From: Periplaneta americana
Taxonomy: Eukaryota; Arthropoda; Insecta; Blattodea; Blattidae
Direction of reading: 5' to 3'
DNA: 64,000 nucleotides
Assembly: GCF_040183065.1 (NCBI RefSeq)
Contig: NC_091128.1
Coordinates: forward strand, 173,621,244 to 173,685,243
The translations under genes were made by a program, and so were the position numbers. Shown here piece by piece: positions 27,401 through 41,832 of this stretch (the stretch's first letter is position 1; each line of letters starts with the position of its first letter). The notes beneath the pieces were generated by a model, which saw only the letters and a list, made by a program, of their open reading frames with translations, had not been told where the DNA came from and did not search any database.

Positions 27401-30400
27401 ATGGTTATCAGAAGGAAAATAAAGAAGGTAAATGTGCGAATTCTGAATGAGACAGTGAGCAAGTGGACAGCTTCAAATAGTTGGGATGTACTATAAGCAG
27501 TAAAATGAGCTGCTGCCAGGAAGTCAAAAAGAGAATAGCAATGGCAAAGGAAGCTTTTAATAGGAAAAGGAGCATCTTCTGCAGACTTTTGGGGAAAAAA
27601 ACTAAGGAAGAGACTAGTGAAGTGCTTTGTGTGGAGTGTGGCATTATATGGGGCAGAAACATGGACATTACGTTGGCGTGAAGAGAAGCGACTATAGAGG
27701 ATTTCACATTATGAAAAAAGCATTGAGCATATGGAACTATTCCATCAAATGACCAGTTGCCATAGAAACGTCTACCTACCACATAAAAGGTAAAGGTATC
27801 CCCGTAACATGCCATGAAGGCACTTGGGGGGCATGGAGGTAGAGCCCAATGCTTTCCATGACCTCGGCACTAGAATGAGGTGGTGTGGTCGGCACCATGC
27901 TCTGACCGCCTTTTACCCCCGGGAAAGACCCGGTACTCACTTTTATAGGAGGCTGAGTGAACCTCGGGACCGTTCTGAAAGTTTGGCAACGAGAAAAAAT
28001 CCTGTCACCACCTGGGATCGAACCCCGGACCTTCCAGTCCGTAGCCAGCTGCTCTACCAACTGAGCTACCCGGCCGCCCTACCTACCACATAGCTTGTAC
28101 AATGTATTAGGCAAGGCCCATAAAACCAATCCTTTTTTCTTAACATGGAATTCTCTATAGAAGCATTTGAAATGTGGATATGGAGAAGGTTGGAGAGTGT
28201 AAAATGGACAGACAGAATAAGAAACGAAGCTGTGTTGGAAAGAGCGGGTGAAGAAAGAATGATGCTGAAACTGATCAGAAAGAGGAAAAGGAATTGGCTG
28301 GGTCACTGGCTGAGAAAAAACTGCCTCCTGAAGGATCCACTGGAAGGAATGGTGAATGGGAGAAGAGTTCAGGGCAGATGAAGATATCAGATGACGACAT
28401 AAGTTGTATTGGAGATTAAGAGGAGAGCAGAAAGTAGGAAAGACTGGGGAATGGTGGGTTTGCAGTGAAAGACTTCCCCTTGGGCACAACACTATGACTG
28501 AATGAATGAATGAATGAATGAATTACTCTAATTGGCATTTTGCCAGATCATGTACTGGTACTGTCGGTGACTCAGGAGAAGAGGAGAGCGGTCTGAGGAG
28601 GAAGGGATGTGAACAGATAACATACGACAACACGTGCAATATTTGTACTGCAGTAAGCAGAAACATTAGGTCTCCTTCTGTTCAACACAGCTTTAATTTC
28701 CATACGCATTGTTACTCATGTTTCCTGCACGAGTAATAACCTGGCTACTGGGATGCTTATCTGAGCGATGTTTATAATAATCAGCAGCGATAGTCAAGAA
28801 GGTCACATTCTTTCCGCTCGTCTTCTCCTTAGTAACAGACAGTAGGATCGTATTTACACATGGATAAACATGGGCCATGGCCTGGGGTGGCAAGTCTTGA
28901 GGATGTGGCAAATTTTTGGGACTCGCATTTTTGTACCATACTCGAGCTATTAAAAATTAGAGAAATTTAATACATTCTCGCATATGAAACTAGTGGGAGG
29001 GTCATTATTATTGTTCTCATGTGATTAAAGAACTCTGCTAACACCTTGTTCTTCAAAAACACACTCGAACGATAATAATAATAATAATAGTAATAATAAT
29101 AATAATAATAATAATGCACGTCCCATTAGTTGCATAAATAACTATTATAATCTTCTGGTAATAAAATAATATTGACAATGTTGCCATTTCATTTATTTAT
29201 AACCAATCATAAGTTTCTTTCTGATTACATTATTTTGTTTCAGGTGATCTCTGGACAGTTCTTGTCAGACAGAAAGGTAGGCACTTATGTGGAAGTGGAC
29301 ATGTTCGGGCTGCCTACAGATACTATCAGACGGGAGTTCCGAACACGCACAGTGCCCTCCAATGGGCTGAAACCTGTCTACAATGAGGAACCATTCCTTT
29401 TCCGAAAGGTTTGTAGATGTTACGTTATGGATATTAGAGTTGCCGCTTTTAATTTCAATCATTCTAGAACTCATTAGCAGGGAAGGAAAGTAGCTCGAAA
29501 ATAAAGGTTTAAACCAATTGAAGTATTCATTAAATTTCTGTAAAATGTATGCGGAAATAAAACTTAATACAAGTTACACATTGCATGTTTTCACATTTAA
29601 TAACATTTTAACTTATTGTATATATGTATGTATCTAATGCTCTGAATTTTACAATAAAGTCATTCTTCTTTTCGCCTCCCAATATTTAAAGATGGGGTCC
29701 TTAAATGTTAAAAGTGCATCACATATTAATAAATGTCTGTCATCCATTTCTTCTTCCTTTGAACACAAAAGGCAATTTGGCGACGCAAATACTCCAGTTT
29801 TATGCAGGTGTTTGCCTAGGAAATCGTGACCAGTAACAAATCTGAACATTGCTACAGATGATTTGCGGGAAAGTCTGGAATCCATTTACGTCCAGTTATC
29901 AGTTTATTCCACTGAACGTTTTCATTATTGCTTTTAATTTGGAATTGATAGGTTTGATTGATCTTTCTTTTGATAAAAGTCAAAATATGTAAACATACGT
30001 GCTTCAGAAATCTAGCATTGTAGTCAGAATTACCTACTTTGCAGATGATTTTAAATGGACATACTCTTCACTAGTAAACTATATATATACAGATGTATTT
30101 ACTGGTACATAATTATCTTAGCCCTAGTAATGACAGCCCTCTTGAGATATAGAAAAATTGGACAGAAACTGCTGGGATGAGTAGTGACCCTAATGGGAGG
30201 GCTGTGTGCAGGTGGTGCTTCCCGACCTGGCCATGCTGCGCTTCGGTGTGTATGAAGAGAATGGCAGGCTGGTGGGCCAGCGCATCCTGCCGCTGGAAAG
30301 CTTGCAAACTGGCTACCGCCATATTGCCCTGCGTACTGAGGCCAACTTCCCCATGTCCCTGCCGATGCTTTTCTGCAACATCGAGCTCAAGATATATGTG

Positions 30401-33400
30401 CCCGATGAGTTCGAAGGTAAGTGCGTGTAAGATAGGGTGACCAGACATCCTGTTTTTAACGGGATTGTCTCTTTTTTCAGCCTCTTGTCCCCTGTCCCGA
30501 GAAAAGTATGGCGTCCCGGTTCCCTAAATTATTGTTAAAATATTTCTTTTTCTTTTATTTTATTATGAAAGATAGATTCATGAGTTTTACAAACATAATT
30601 TAGATTGTAAGTTTTGTGTTACGAATATGTGGCATCAATGCATCATCAAAAAGAGTGTTTTCATTGTTGAATTCAATTTGGTCTGACAAAAGGAATCAGT
30701 TTTCAGTTAAAACCATAAAGGCCATGTCAATCACAAAATGTCATCAAAATGACAATACAAGAAAAAGTACTGATTCAATATGAAAAACTTATCAGATTAC
30801 CAGGTAACAATTGGCATTCATACAGTCCTCTTTGTAGATTGAAAACTAAAAAAAGTTTCATATCCATTGTTCAAGAATTAAAACAGAAAATCAATATCCC
30901 GAATTTAAAAGAAAACTTACAAATTAAACCAAACCCTTTAACTCTATTCAATATAGAATATAATCTAAATTTAGCAGAAGAAATACTGAAATCAGAAGTA
31001 AACACTGAAATGCTGAAACAAATTGTCTTTAGAGACAATTAATATTAGGTACCCTCCACAAAACTGGCTTCATTTATACACCGACGGATCCTTGATCTCC
31101 AGAGAACAAGGTGCCGGTGCAGGTGTTACGTGCTGTCTCTTCTCACTTTATAGATCTCTTGCATATGGAACAACAAGTTTTGATGGTGAAACCATTGAAA
31201 TAAATGAATGTCTCAGGAATCTTCTATGCCACATCAATAAATTTAGGAATGCAGTTATATTGTCAGACTCCAAAGCAGCTATTCTATCACTCGTCTCTAA
31301 ACACACACCTTCATCTCAAACAGCAGAAATAACTAAAATGCTCTCTCAATTAATATCACTCAATAAAAGAATCGTATTCCAATGGATACCATCCCATTGT
31401 GGAATCCTGGGAAACGAGAATGCCGATGCTTTAGCAAAGAAGGGCAGCACTGCTACTTACAGACCTGTTACTAAATCTACATATTACTCTGTGAAGAGAT
31501 TTATTAAATCTACATACTTAGACTTCAACAAACAAAATTTGATAACTCAATCCCAAGGGAAAAAATGGAACTCTCTGCATCAAAATCCACAGTTAATTCC
31601 CGATTTACCACAAAAATCGTCTGTAGCTGCATTTAGATTGGCAACAGGCCATGATTGTTTGGCCAAACACCTGGATAGAATTGGAATATATCAGTCCCCT
31701 AACTGCCCATTGTGCAACTCAAACCAAGAAATGGATTTGGAACACCTCAAAAGCTGTGCTTCATTGGCTAGTCATGATAATATCTTCGAAGAATATTGGA
31801 GTGCAAGAGGTCAAATGGTTTTATTGTCAAATGCCTGGCGTTATAAAACAACAACAAAATGTCATTTCAAAAATGTGTCTTGCAAGGACTTCTATAGTTT
31901 CCTGAAGGGGAGGCCAACACTTCTAGAGCAAATTAAATTATCAAAGAAATATGATGTAGATTGTACAGTTGATCTTCATGGAGAATGTTCAATCTTCTTA
32001 ATGTATCCAGCTGTTTGCTGACAACATAAAGTCCACTATAGCCCACTGTAGTCTATTCAGTTGTTGTTTTTCTCGAGAAATGAGGGGTATTTAATCGATG
32101 TTCATTATAGATGCCTGTTGCTAGTAGCCAGAGTTGGGGTGTAGTCAATATATACTGCAGGGCTGTGTCTTCTGCAACTGGTACAGATGATTTTAATTTA
32201 CTTCCTTTGTGGTTTATGGATGGACAGTATAGAAGAATGTGTTCCAGATCTTCGTCATGATTATTACACCACAGACAAGTAGGATTATCAGAAATGTGAA
32301 ATCGATGTAGGTACAATTGAGTGGCAATGTGACCTGTTCTGGCTCTTGTTAAAAATGTTTGAACATGTCTGGGCAAGTTTTTGTACATTTCCAGGTCATT
32401 TGGTTTCTTTTGTACAGACTGTAAAATTTTTCCTTTGTCAGAAGAAAGCCAATTGTTGATCCATAGTTTTGTAAAATGAGACTTTACTGAAGCAAAAGCA
32501 TTGGAGAGAGATATCACTTGAAGAGGTCTTGGTTGCAGATATGTTGCCTGTGTTGCAATATTATCGACTTTCTCATTTCCAGGTATACCACAATGACTAG
32601 GTATCCATTGAAATGTTATTTCCTTTTGGAGTTCTTTTAGTTTACTTAGTTGTTTCTGAATTGGAATAATTCTATATGCATATAGGTTGGTACATATTTA
32701 ACTATATTAAATATAGCCCCCTTGGAGTCGGTAAGTATGCACACTGAAGAGCAGCATCAGTAGCTAGCAATTCAGTGTCAAGACTGGAGGAGGATGAACA
32801 TGGTATGAAATAACTTTCTTGATAATGGAGAATGTTAAAATAGTTAAAAGGTAATATGAGGTAACAAATTTTGTTATGAAACAAGTTCAGAATACAGTGA
32901 CATGGATATGATGTAAGGTCCAACTAACCTAAAGTATTTTGAAACAGATAAGTTAACCTAATTAATTCAGACTAGTTGCAACATAAAAAATTGTCAACAG
33001 TGGCTTAAGCCAAGTATCCATGCTACTCTATTATGTACTTGCATAATTATTATAGCCTAGTTATTTTAAACAGTGTAGTATATATTATTTTAAAATAAAT
33101 AAAACTGGACCTTATTGCTCACTGACATTATATAAACAGAAGTAATAATGAATGTTTAGATAAAATGTTGATTCATGTCAACTTTAATAAGTGTCCCGTT
33201 TTTTTATTTTCGAAATTTGGTCACTCTAATGTAAGAAAATAAGAACTTTGCAGTGAACGTTTAGCATCTTTTGTACAGGATGATTTCTGTTATGGCTTAA
33301 ACCAGCGTTTTTCAAACTTTCCTGAAGTGGGGACCACTTTTTTAAGTCAGAACAGTTCCGCAGACCACCTTACTCTTGTTCCCTTCAAAAGCAAATTTAT

Positions 33401-36400
33401 CATTTATGTAGCATATTTTAATACCAGTATACTTACATTTTAATGTAGAAATAATTAATTAAAATTAATGTAATTCAACTAATTTTATATTATTATTAGC
33501 TAATTAAGTTAATGTTAATGGAATAAAATTTCTTAGATCGTCATTTGCAAAAACAGAAATAAAAAAAATTAATCCAGAAACATTCCTGATTTTCAACAAG
33601 TAAAGATGCAATTTGCATGTTCTATTATTGGTGTACGACGTACAGTATGTGACCATTTGAATGTGCAGACTGGGTGTCAGCAAAACTATTAAGAAAGTCA
33701 TAAATACGTAAAAAGTTTCGGTACTTTGGTCCTGTTATGAATTCAGGTGGTCCCTAGCTGGGTAACAGGCACAGCGCCAGATTTGCACGGAAAAGATGGC
33801 GAGAAACACCACGTTCATAGTGCTTTAAATCCCTCTTTTGTTGCTGAGAGTACAGTGGGAAGGCGATAGACAGGTAGGGTAAATAAATTTTATAAAATGT
33901 CAGTATTGGGAGAAAAAGTGAAAGACGATTGCCATGTATCATTTACAAACTCTGAGATTTTCAGCTATAGTGTGATACACAATTCAATTGAATTTTATTT
34001 TTTCTCCTGTCTTTTTTGAAGGACCACAAGGGCAGACCTCGAGGACCACAGGTGGTCCGCAGACCATAGTTTGAGAAACGCTGCCTTAAACCATCATAGA
34101 TGGAGCTTATTTCTGAAGTCACACTCTTAAAAATGTTAGTGTGAAATAAATACATCTTCAATCCCAAATATTTAATACAGCTATTCTTCACTTTGAGAAC
34201 CACATCATTCTGAACCAGGCCAACTCTTGGTTACTGATACAAGAATTATGAATCTGCAATCATTATATTTGCGTGTAGTACACGCAACAAAATCATTCTT
34301 TTCCCTCTTACTGCGCACTTCGCCCTTCCCCTGACGTGCAGTCATCCTTGTTGGTCTAGCAGACACCTTGCTGGCTGTTGGAGACACAGTTGGCGATTTC
34401 ACATCTGACTAAGAGCAATGGACTTTTAACACTATATTACTAATAATTTGTCTAGCAGACTACTTAGGTTGGCAGCATTGTTAATTTCTGGTTGCGCAAG
34501 ATGTATGCCAGTTTTAGTATCTTTATCATTCACCAATCTACATCAGTGGTTTCCAAAGTGTGGGTCGCGACCCCTTGGGGTCGTATAAAGTGTTGAGCAG
34601 GGTCGTGAGATGGTTTACAAAATAAATAAAAAAACGCTCTATGAACATATATTTATTTTGATTTATAAACATAAACAGAGACAACGTTGAACATAAAATA
34701 AAAAAAAGTTTCAGTAGTTATAAAGTAAAAACTAATTAATGTGATAAATGTGACTGTTTTTCAAAATGTAGCCTCTCAAATCTGGACTCTGTATTCGATA
34801 TACACACAGTGATATCATTTTCAAGTTCAAAGAGATTTCTGGTTTTTGTTTTGAGGACAGTCATAGAGGAGAAATTTAGTTTGTGTAAATACTAGGTTCC
34901 AATTCTTTCAACACATGCATTATGGGCAGGTGAACAGAAATAGAACTGGGCAATCTTTAATAATTCTGAATATTTCTCATTATTTTTACCAGAACTGAAA
35001 AATTCCACCCATTTATCACTAGCTTGAAATTACTGTCAGAGTCAGGTTCATTCAGTTTTTCTTTCACAAACTTCATTAAACACAGTGATTGATTGAATGC
35101 TGCTGAGTCAGTATTTAACAGTGCTATCTATATGCCCATCCCAAGTTGGTACTTTAAGAGCAACCAATTGAAACACTTGAGATCAATGAAAGGATTTAAC
35201 TACTTTTGTAAATACTCAAGACAAGTGATATAGCAATTGTAGGACCGTAGGACAGCTGTAGCGTCTTTAACAGATTCTGTACAGATTCAGAAAGTTATAG
35301 GTCAATCTTAAAATTCAGGACATTTGCCGATTTGTTGAAAATCGGGCAGGACACTTCTTCATGTGCTAAAATTCAGGAAAATCCTGCAACCCTACACTTG
35401 TATTACTTACTTATGGCTTTTAGAGAACCCAGAGGTTCATTGCTGCTCTCACATAAGCCTGCCATCGGTCCCTATCCTGAGCAAGATTAATCCAGTCCCT
35501 ACCATCATATCCCACCTCCCTCAAGTCCATTTTAATATTATCTTCCCATCTACGTCTCGGCCTCCCCAAAGGTCTTTTTCCCTCTGGCCTCCCAACTAAC
35601 ACACTATATACATTTCTGGATTCTGTTACTAAATCTACGTATTACTCTGTGAAGAGATTTATTAAATCTACATACTTAGACTTCAACAAAAAAAATTTGA
35701 TAACTCAATCCCAAGGGAAAAAATGGAACTCTCTGCATCAAAATCCACAGTTAATTCCCGATTTACCACGAAAATCGTCTGTAGCTGCATTTAGATTGGC
35801 AACAGGCCATAATTGTTTGGCCAAACACCTGCATAGAATTGGAATATATCAGTCCCCTAACTGCCCATTGTGCAATTCAAACCAAGAAATGGATTCGGAA
35901 CACCTCAAAATCTGTGCTTCAATGGCTGGTCATGATAATATCTTTGAAAAATATTGGAGTGCAAGAGGTCAAATGACTTTATTGTCAAACGCCTGGCATT
36001 AGAAAACAACAACAACAACATTTCTGGATTCGCCCATACGTGCTGCATGTCCTGCCCGTCTCAAATTTCTGGATTTAATGTTCCTAATTATGCCAGGTGA
36101 AGAATACAATGCGTGCAGTTCTGCGTTGCATAGCCACTTGTATTAATAAAGGAAAACTAGTTTTATTGATGCAGTCAAGGGCATTGCTGCTTTCCTGGCC
36201 ATTCAATTGGAATGGCTATTTGTGGCATTTTTCATGTAGTTGCGGTTGAAGTAGTGTAGTGTTGTGCTTGCTTTCAGGTTTCATCAAGGCACTGTCCAGG
36301 CCACGGGACATCATCCGCTTGGAGAGTGATGTGAGCATGCCTGAGTCACAGTCTGGAAACAGCAAAAAGGGCAGCATCAAGTCTGATGTCACGAAAGGTT

Positions 36401-39400
36401 AGTGTCATTATAACTGCCGAGTTTTTTTTGTGTTGGTACTGAACTGAGAATTTGTGACGTCTGTTGATTTAAGACTGTGGGTTATAAAGTTTATTTTTTG
36501 TTTACTAATAGCGAGCACTTCACTGTTCATCATTCACCATATGAAGTCAATTGTGTAGACCAATTTACCAGTAATCATTTTGAGTTGACTAATTTCAGCT
36601 TAGTAGGAGCCATCTTCAGAAAACAGAGTTCTGAAAATGGATCCTACTAAGCCAGTCAATTAGGTATTTATAAGCTTAATTCACTATTAACATGCGAAAG
36701 TGATCACCATAAATTATATCCCTAAGAATTTTTAGGACATTTTTATATAAATATAAGGACATTTTATTTGTCATTTTTCAGCTAATTTTAGGTCATTAAC
36801 ATCCGCCCTTTACCCTATAATGGAATAACGACTGTTGATGTGTTCTAAACTTCTGTAATAAGATTTTTTTTAAGAGAGGCTAATAACAGCTGTCTGCTGA
36901 TGCAGACCCGTGAGATACATCTGTTCATGAGCATGATTTTGTGGCAGAGTACCTACAGTTCGAGCCCCTGACTGTCGACTTACTGCAGCAGGGGCGAGGA
37001 TTTCAGAAGGTGCTGTTCAAGCATCAAAAGGAGACAGATGCCCTACGAAAGCGCCAGCAGAAGGAGCAGCGCAATGTGCAGAGACAGCAGTGCTTGGCTC
37101 TGGAGAGGTTGGTGGCGAGGTGTGGGAACCATGGCGACGTGCTGGAGATGGTGCATGCGCAGGTGAAGCAGTGGAGTGACATGCGGCAACGCCACCACTG
37201 CGATATGTGGGCACACTCCCTGCACCAGCTGAACGACCAGCACGATGAGCTGCGACGTCTTCTGAAGGCGGATCAGGCCACACAGATGAAACAGCTGCAC
37301 ACTCATCACCAACAGTAATATTCAGAGTCTTTTATATCATTATGATCGTTCTTGATGGTCTACTGGTCTTGTACTGGACTGAACTGTCGTCAGTGCAATG
37401 GAGGGCAACAGAATTTTAGGTAGAAAAAGTTCTATACTCTGCTTTTCATAAGAAGGAAACTTCCCGCCGTTGAGTATAAATGTTAGAGTGAACCTTGTCA
37501 GTCAGTAACAAGAGGATTTGAATGTAAGAACTAGTAACTCAATTTTTCGTATTTTGAGATATTGCCTATTTACTTATTTATTGCACTGAGGAATATGTCT
37601 CGTTTTCTTTTACCTATTTGTTACATTGGAAAATAGATGTCGCTGGTATATCATTCGATCAGTTACCTAGTTCTTGCATTACATTCTGTGCGCTTTTTGC
37701 TATGCTGTAACAGAGATAACTAAACAAGCCATCAGGCCTTCTCTTCCCCTCTACCAGGGGATTACAACTACAATATTAAGAATACAATTTTGTTTTTGTT
37801 TCCTGTGGGGGTGTGTTGTGTAGTGTCAATTTCAGAACACACTCTTTGACTCCACATTACACTACACAAACACCCCCACGGGAAGCAGGACGGGGGGCGC
37901 CGGGACCAACAACGGCCAGTTCTGGGGAGGGTCAGTGGCGGACTGAATCATGTTAATCAGATGCGATGGGATTTAACACGAGAAAAACATATAATACATA
38001 TTCCGAAATATTAATCACTAAAATCAGGATTTTAATTTGATTCTGATCTATAGAGCGAGTCAATATGCTTATTTTACATTTTAAATATTTACGAGCTGAA
38101 CTAAACAGAGGGGCTACTCATCCATTAGCACTGGTCAGCTTGATGAGTTATTGACTGAATTTGGTATAATTTTCCTCCCAATACCTAATTCCCTCTTTAC
38201 CCTTTCCTATCCAGTCCTCTGACTGAACTCTTACTTTCTTCGACCCCGACGGCATTAGAGCATTCGAGGCCTAGGGGTTCATTTCCCTTTCCTTCCTTCT
38301 CTTTCTACTTTTCTGTTCCTAGTGCTGACCTGCTATGGCACTAAAATCGTCCTCCAGTGGCTTAAGGAGGGAAAGCTGGTGATCAACAAGATCTCCCAGC
38401 TAGGTCCAATGGACCCTCGACCAACAGCAGGTGTGGTCCTCCAGACATTCTGGGGGTTGTGTGTGAATGAAGTAGTCACCAAAACGTTAAAATATGGTGT
38501 TCACTTAAATCGGCTACAACTTGCCATTTAACTCCAATATGAAATGAGTACCATTAACGTAAAATTATCCGGAGGTAAAATAGTCCCCCAATCGGATCTC
38601 CAAGCGGGGACTACTTTAATGGTACAGAATCATCTTTAGATTGGCAACAGGCCATGATTGTTTGGCCAAACACCTGCATAGAATTGGAATATATCAGTCC
38701 CCTAACTGCCCATTGTGCAACTCAAACCAAGAAATGGATTCGGAACACCTCAAAATCTGTGCTTCAGTGGCTGACCATGATAATATCTTTGAAAAATATT
38801 GGAGTGCATGAGGTCAAATGACTTTATTGTCAAACGCCTGGCATTAGAAAACAACAACAGAATACAATTACAATTACAATTATAATTACAATTAATATTA
38901 CATTTACAAATACAATAAAAATCAAAGTACTAAAAGATTAACTGATTAATAAAAGCTAGACAGTTTATTGTAAAAGTTAAGAAGAGAGAAGCATTTCTTT
39001 TATTGATTAAATAAAAATTAAACCTACTCTACGCAGTAAGAAAATGCTTAATAAGCTTGCTTTTGAACACTACTAAATTCCGACAGTCTCTGATGTCACT
39101 GGGTAGGGTATTCCACAAGCGCGAGAGCGAGATTGTGTATGATGATGAATACGATGATGTCTTATGTGTTGGTATGGCTAGTATGCGGCTATTTTGCGTG
39201 CGTGTGAAGAGATTATGATATGATGACAGGTAACTGAAACGGGAGGCAAGGTAGGTAGGTGTAGAGGTGTGAAGGACTTGGAAAAGGAGAACAAGAGAAT
39301 GAAAATTTCTACGTTCGTTAAGCCGTAGCGTAAGTTACGTAGTTCTTGCATTCATGTGATGATATACTTGTTTGACAGGATATTGCTACAACACATTAAC

Positions 39401-41695
39401 GTTCTTTGTTATCCTTCCCCAGTCTAGGTCTGCTTGCAACATAGTTCAGCTCAACTTTTAAACACATCATTTACAATTACTTTTCATTCAAGATGATGGA
39501 TAACTTGTGATTGATGTGCTGGTATTAGTGCCTGTAGTAATCAGGGTGCGAATTGAGATTTCTGATGGGGGGGGGAGGGGGATAGAATCCTAGATAGAAA
39601 TATCATACATAAAATTATTATTATCCTCATTCGATATGGTTCAACGCTCTGGTCGCACTGAGTTGCTTGTCTTGCATCTTGATCATAATAATTATATCCA
39701 TGAACAGGTTTAAGATAAGATGTGTAATACCTAAGTTATTGATTGTTGTCAGCTTGTCAGTGATGGTAATACATCAATATTTTTTTTTTTTTTTTTTTTT
39801 TGCTTACTTTGTACTTTATAAAGTACATATACTCGTACTAAAACAATTATATTTTATGAGAGAGGATATAAGTTATCACTGGCTGGGATGTTAATATGAA
39901 TTTATGGGAAGGTGATAACTTTCCAATGGGGGGGATACCCCCCCCTTAATTCGCACACTGGTAGTAATTAATTTCTATTTAATAGGTGGTAAAGAACATT
40001 ACATGCTGTGATTTCAAGGAAGACGTGTGTCGTGTTTATATGTATTTCCAAAGTAAATACGACAATGCAAAGAATGGAAGATAATCAATTTCCATTAGTT
40101 ATGTTTTGGAGAGAACACGTATTGTTCTCCAACCAGGAGATAAACCGTGAAAGGAATGTGCTTACTATTGCGTCATCTATTGGATCGAAGTAGATAGATA
40201 ATATTAGAGTTATAACGTCAGTTTAAAAATCATGCGCTCTCCTGCATATGTTATTTCCTGTATGGAGGGATTAAAAGACCAGGAGATTAACTGTGATCTA
40301 ATTTTGTAACTAGGGTAGTATAAAAATGTGTATATCAGTGTTATGGTTTGTGCCTTGAGAGATAGCCAATAGAGATACGAGTACCCACGTGTGTGACCTT
40401 ATGACATCAACATTCATTCACAGCATCACCCTGCTTCGTTTCATTCCCTGGAGACTTTCTCGTGGTTGGAGTACAGTAAAATGATAGATGTGTCCAAAAT
40501 TGCAGTAATAGTTACATGAAAGAAAATGAATCGGGAGAAAAGCTTAGCAAAGTATAAGTGAGGCTTCCATTGGAGAAGTAAATAAAGTCGTTGATCCTAT
40601 GTAATAGATTACATCATAAAAAGATTCAGATCAATACAGCAGTCTTGCAGGTACTCGAGGGTCGCATTCCATTCTATTGCATTCACCAAACAAAGACTCC
40701 TACAAATCCTTGAATATGCAGGCTCTAGCAGTAAATGTAGAAGTCCAAGAAAATTTTCTCAGTATCCTTTAAAGTACGATATTTTAGAAGAGTGTTTTAA
40801 ATAGCGTAATGAATGTATTAAACGGTGGAGTTTATATTGTTTTATATAGGGATGTCAAGGGACCGGACAAAAAGAGTGTATAATGTGGAATAGCGTAACA
40901 AATGGGCGTGAATTATCAGGGTTTTACTGTACTTATAACTCTGTACCCCCCCCTCCTCTATGGCACATTTCCCCTCACTTCACCTCTCTATTTGAACTTT
41001 CAGACCTCACTGCTAACTTTTTCACATTTCTACTTTGTTTTAGGTCTTAATTTTCTTTCCTCTCGATTTATTTCCCCTCCACACCATTTCCTTAAATAAT
41101 ACTGATTTTTCCCCTTGTTTTCCCCATTTTCTTCATCACTGCTTCCTGCTCTATCTCCTACCTCCATCATTCTACTTTTCGACAGCCTCGATTTGGTTCT
41201 TAGTTCCCTCACTCTCTTCTGAATAGCCCCCAGCTGCTATATATATATGAAACACTGAAAACTTTTAGAATTAAGACTGACATCTTCTGTAAGATAATAT
41301 TTTGAAATTACATCATGTCATGAGTCATGACACAGTTCTTTTTTAAATAGCTCTGTTACTCTGTCACACCTCCACACCCTCTTACCTAGCATCTCGTTTT
41401 GTTTACCTTTCACTACCTCGAACCCGGAACATGCACCTTCTCTCTATTCCTCTGCACAGAACATCCTTCTACTCATCATCCTTCAGCATATCTATTCCAC
41501 GCCTTTGGAATTCTCTCCCTGACCATGTCAGAGACTGTCGGACAATATCAAAATTCAAATTTAAATTAAAAAAGCACATTCTAGTTCGTGGAATTGCTTG
41601 TTGAACACGTCAGGTTGCGCAACTTCACCTTAACCCATGACATATAGTAAATATTGTAACTATGCTGTTGTAAAATTGACAATTAATATGTAATG

Positions 41696-41767
<72 letters not shown>

Positions 41768-41780
41768 TTATTACTATTAC

Positions 41781-41832
<52 letters not shown>

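Larger units (their letters stand above)
25845..28525 (+). pseudogene. non-LTR LINE (GAAT-tailed family), broken by two insertions
   Basis: Decoded in pieces: WPEDF...PIPKKN and [17 protein letters not shown] (25845-26062); [14 protein letters not shown], then [20 protein letters not shown] and GRGVCQGC (about 27075-27275); a deletion removing the catalytic ADD region; [22 protein letters not shown] and ALYGAETWT (27320-27690); [20 protein letters not shown] and [10 protein letters not shown] (28160-28320); and a (GAAT)n tail at 28497-28525. A DNA transposon (26063-27020) and a SINE (27786-28078) interrupt it. Catalytic site lost; inactive. A 3'-end relic of the same family is at 51130-51275. 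Confidence 0.82.
30433..33228 (+). mobile_element. hAT element carrying two LINE insertions
   Basis: Left end TAGGGTGACCAGACATCC, right end TTTGGTCACTCTA, flanked by GTGTAAGA (30425-30432) and ATGTAAGA (33229-33236), 7 of 8 matching. The remaining transposase end ([20 protein letters not shown], about 30637-30735, resuming 31866-31970 as [20 protein letters not shown]) is the hAT C-terminal dimerisation region with its N-A-S-S-x-R-V-F-S signature. The CAA-tailed LINE (30745-31853) cuts it; another LINE lies at 32040-32950 on the minus strand. It starts 16 bp past the exon K donor. Confidence 0.8.

Noticed and set aside
31023-32021. 332-codon frame as a host gene
   Set aside because: RNase H, target duplications and the family of truncated copies show it is a LINE reading through into a hAT; kept as a mobile element.
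34205-34402. 66-codon basic minus-strand frame
   Set aside because: No motif, no splice context and between hAT remnants; not supportable as a gene.
36941-37312. Minus-strand open frames opposite exon M
   Set aside because: Shadows of the coiled-coil coding sequence; no motif of their own.
40480-40932. Complete pogo-like element next to the MITE
   Set aside because: The left end overlaps the MITE terminus and no transposase motif could be read; kept only as a remark.
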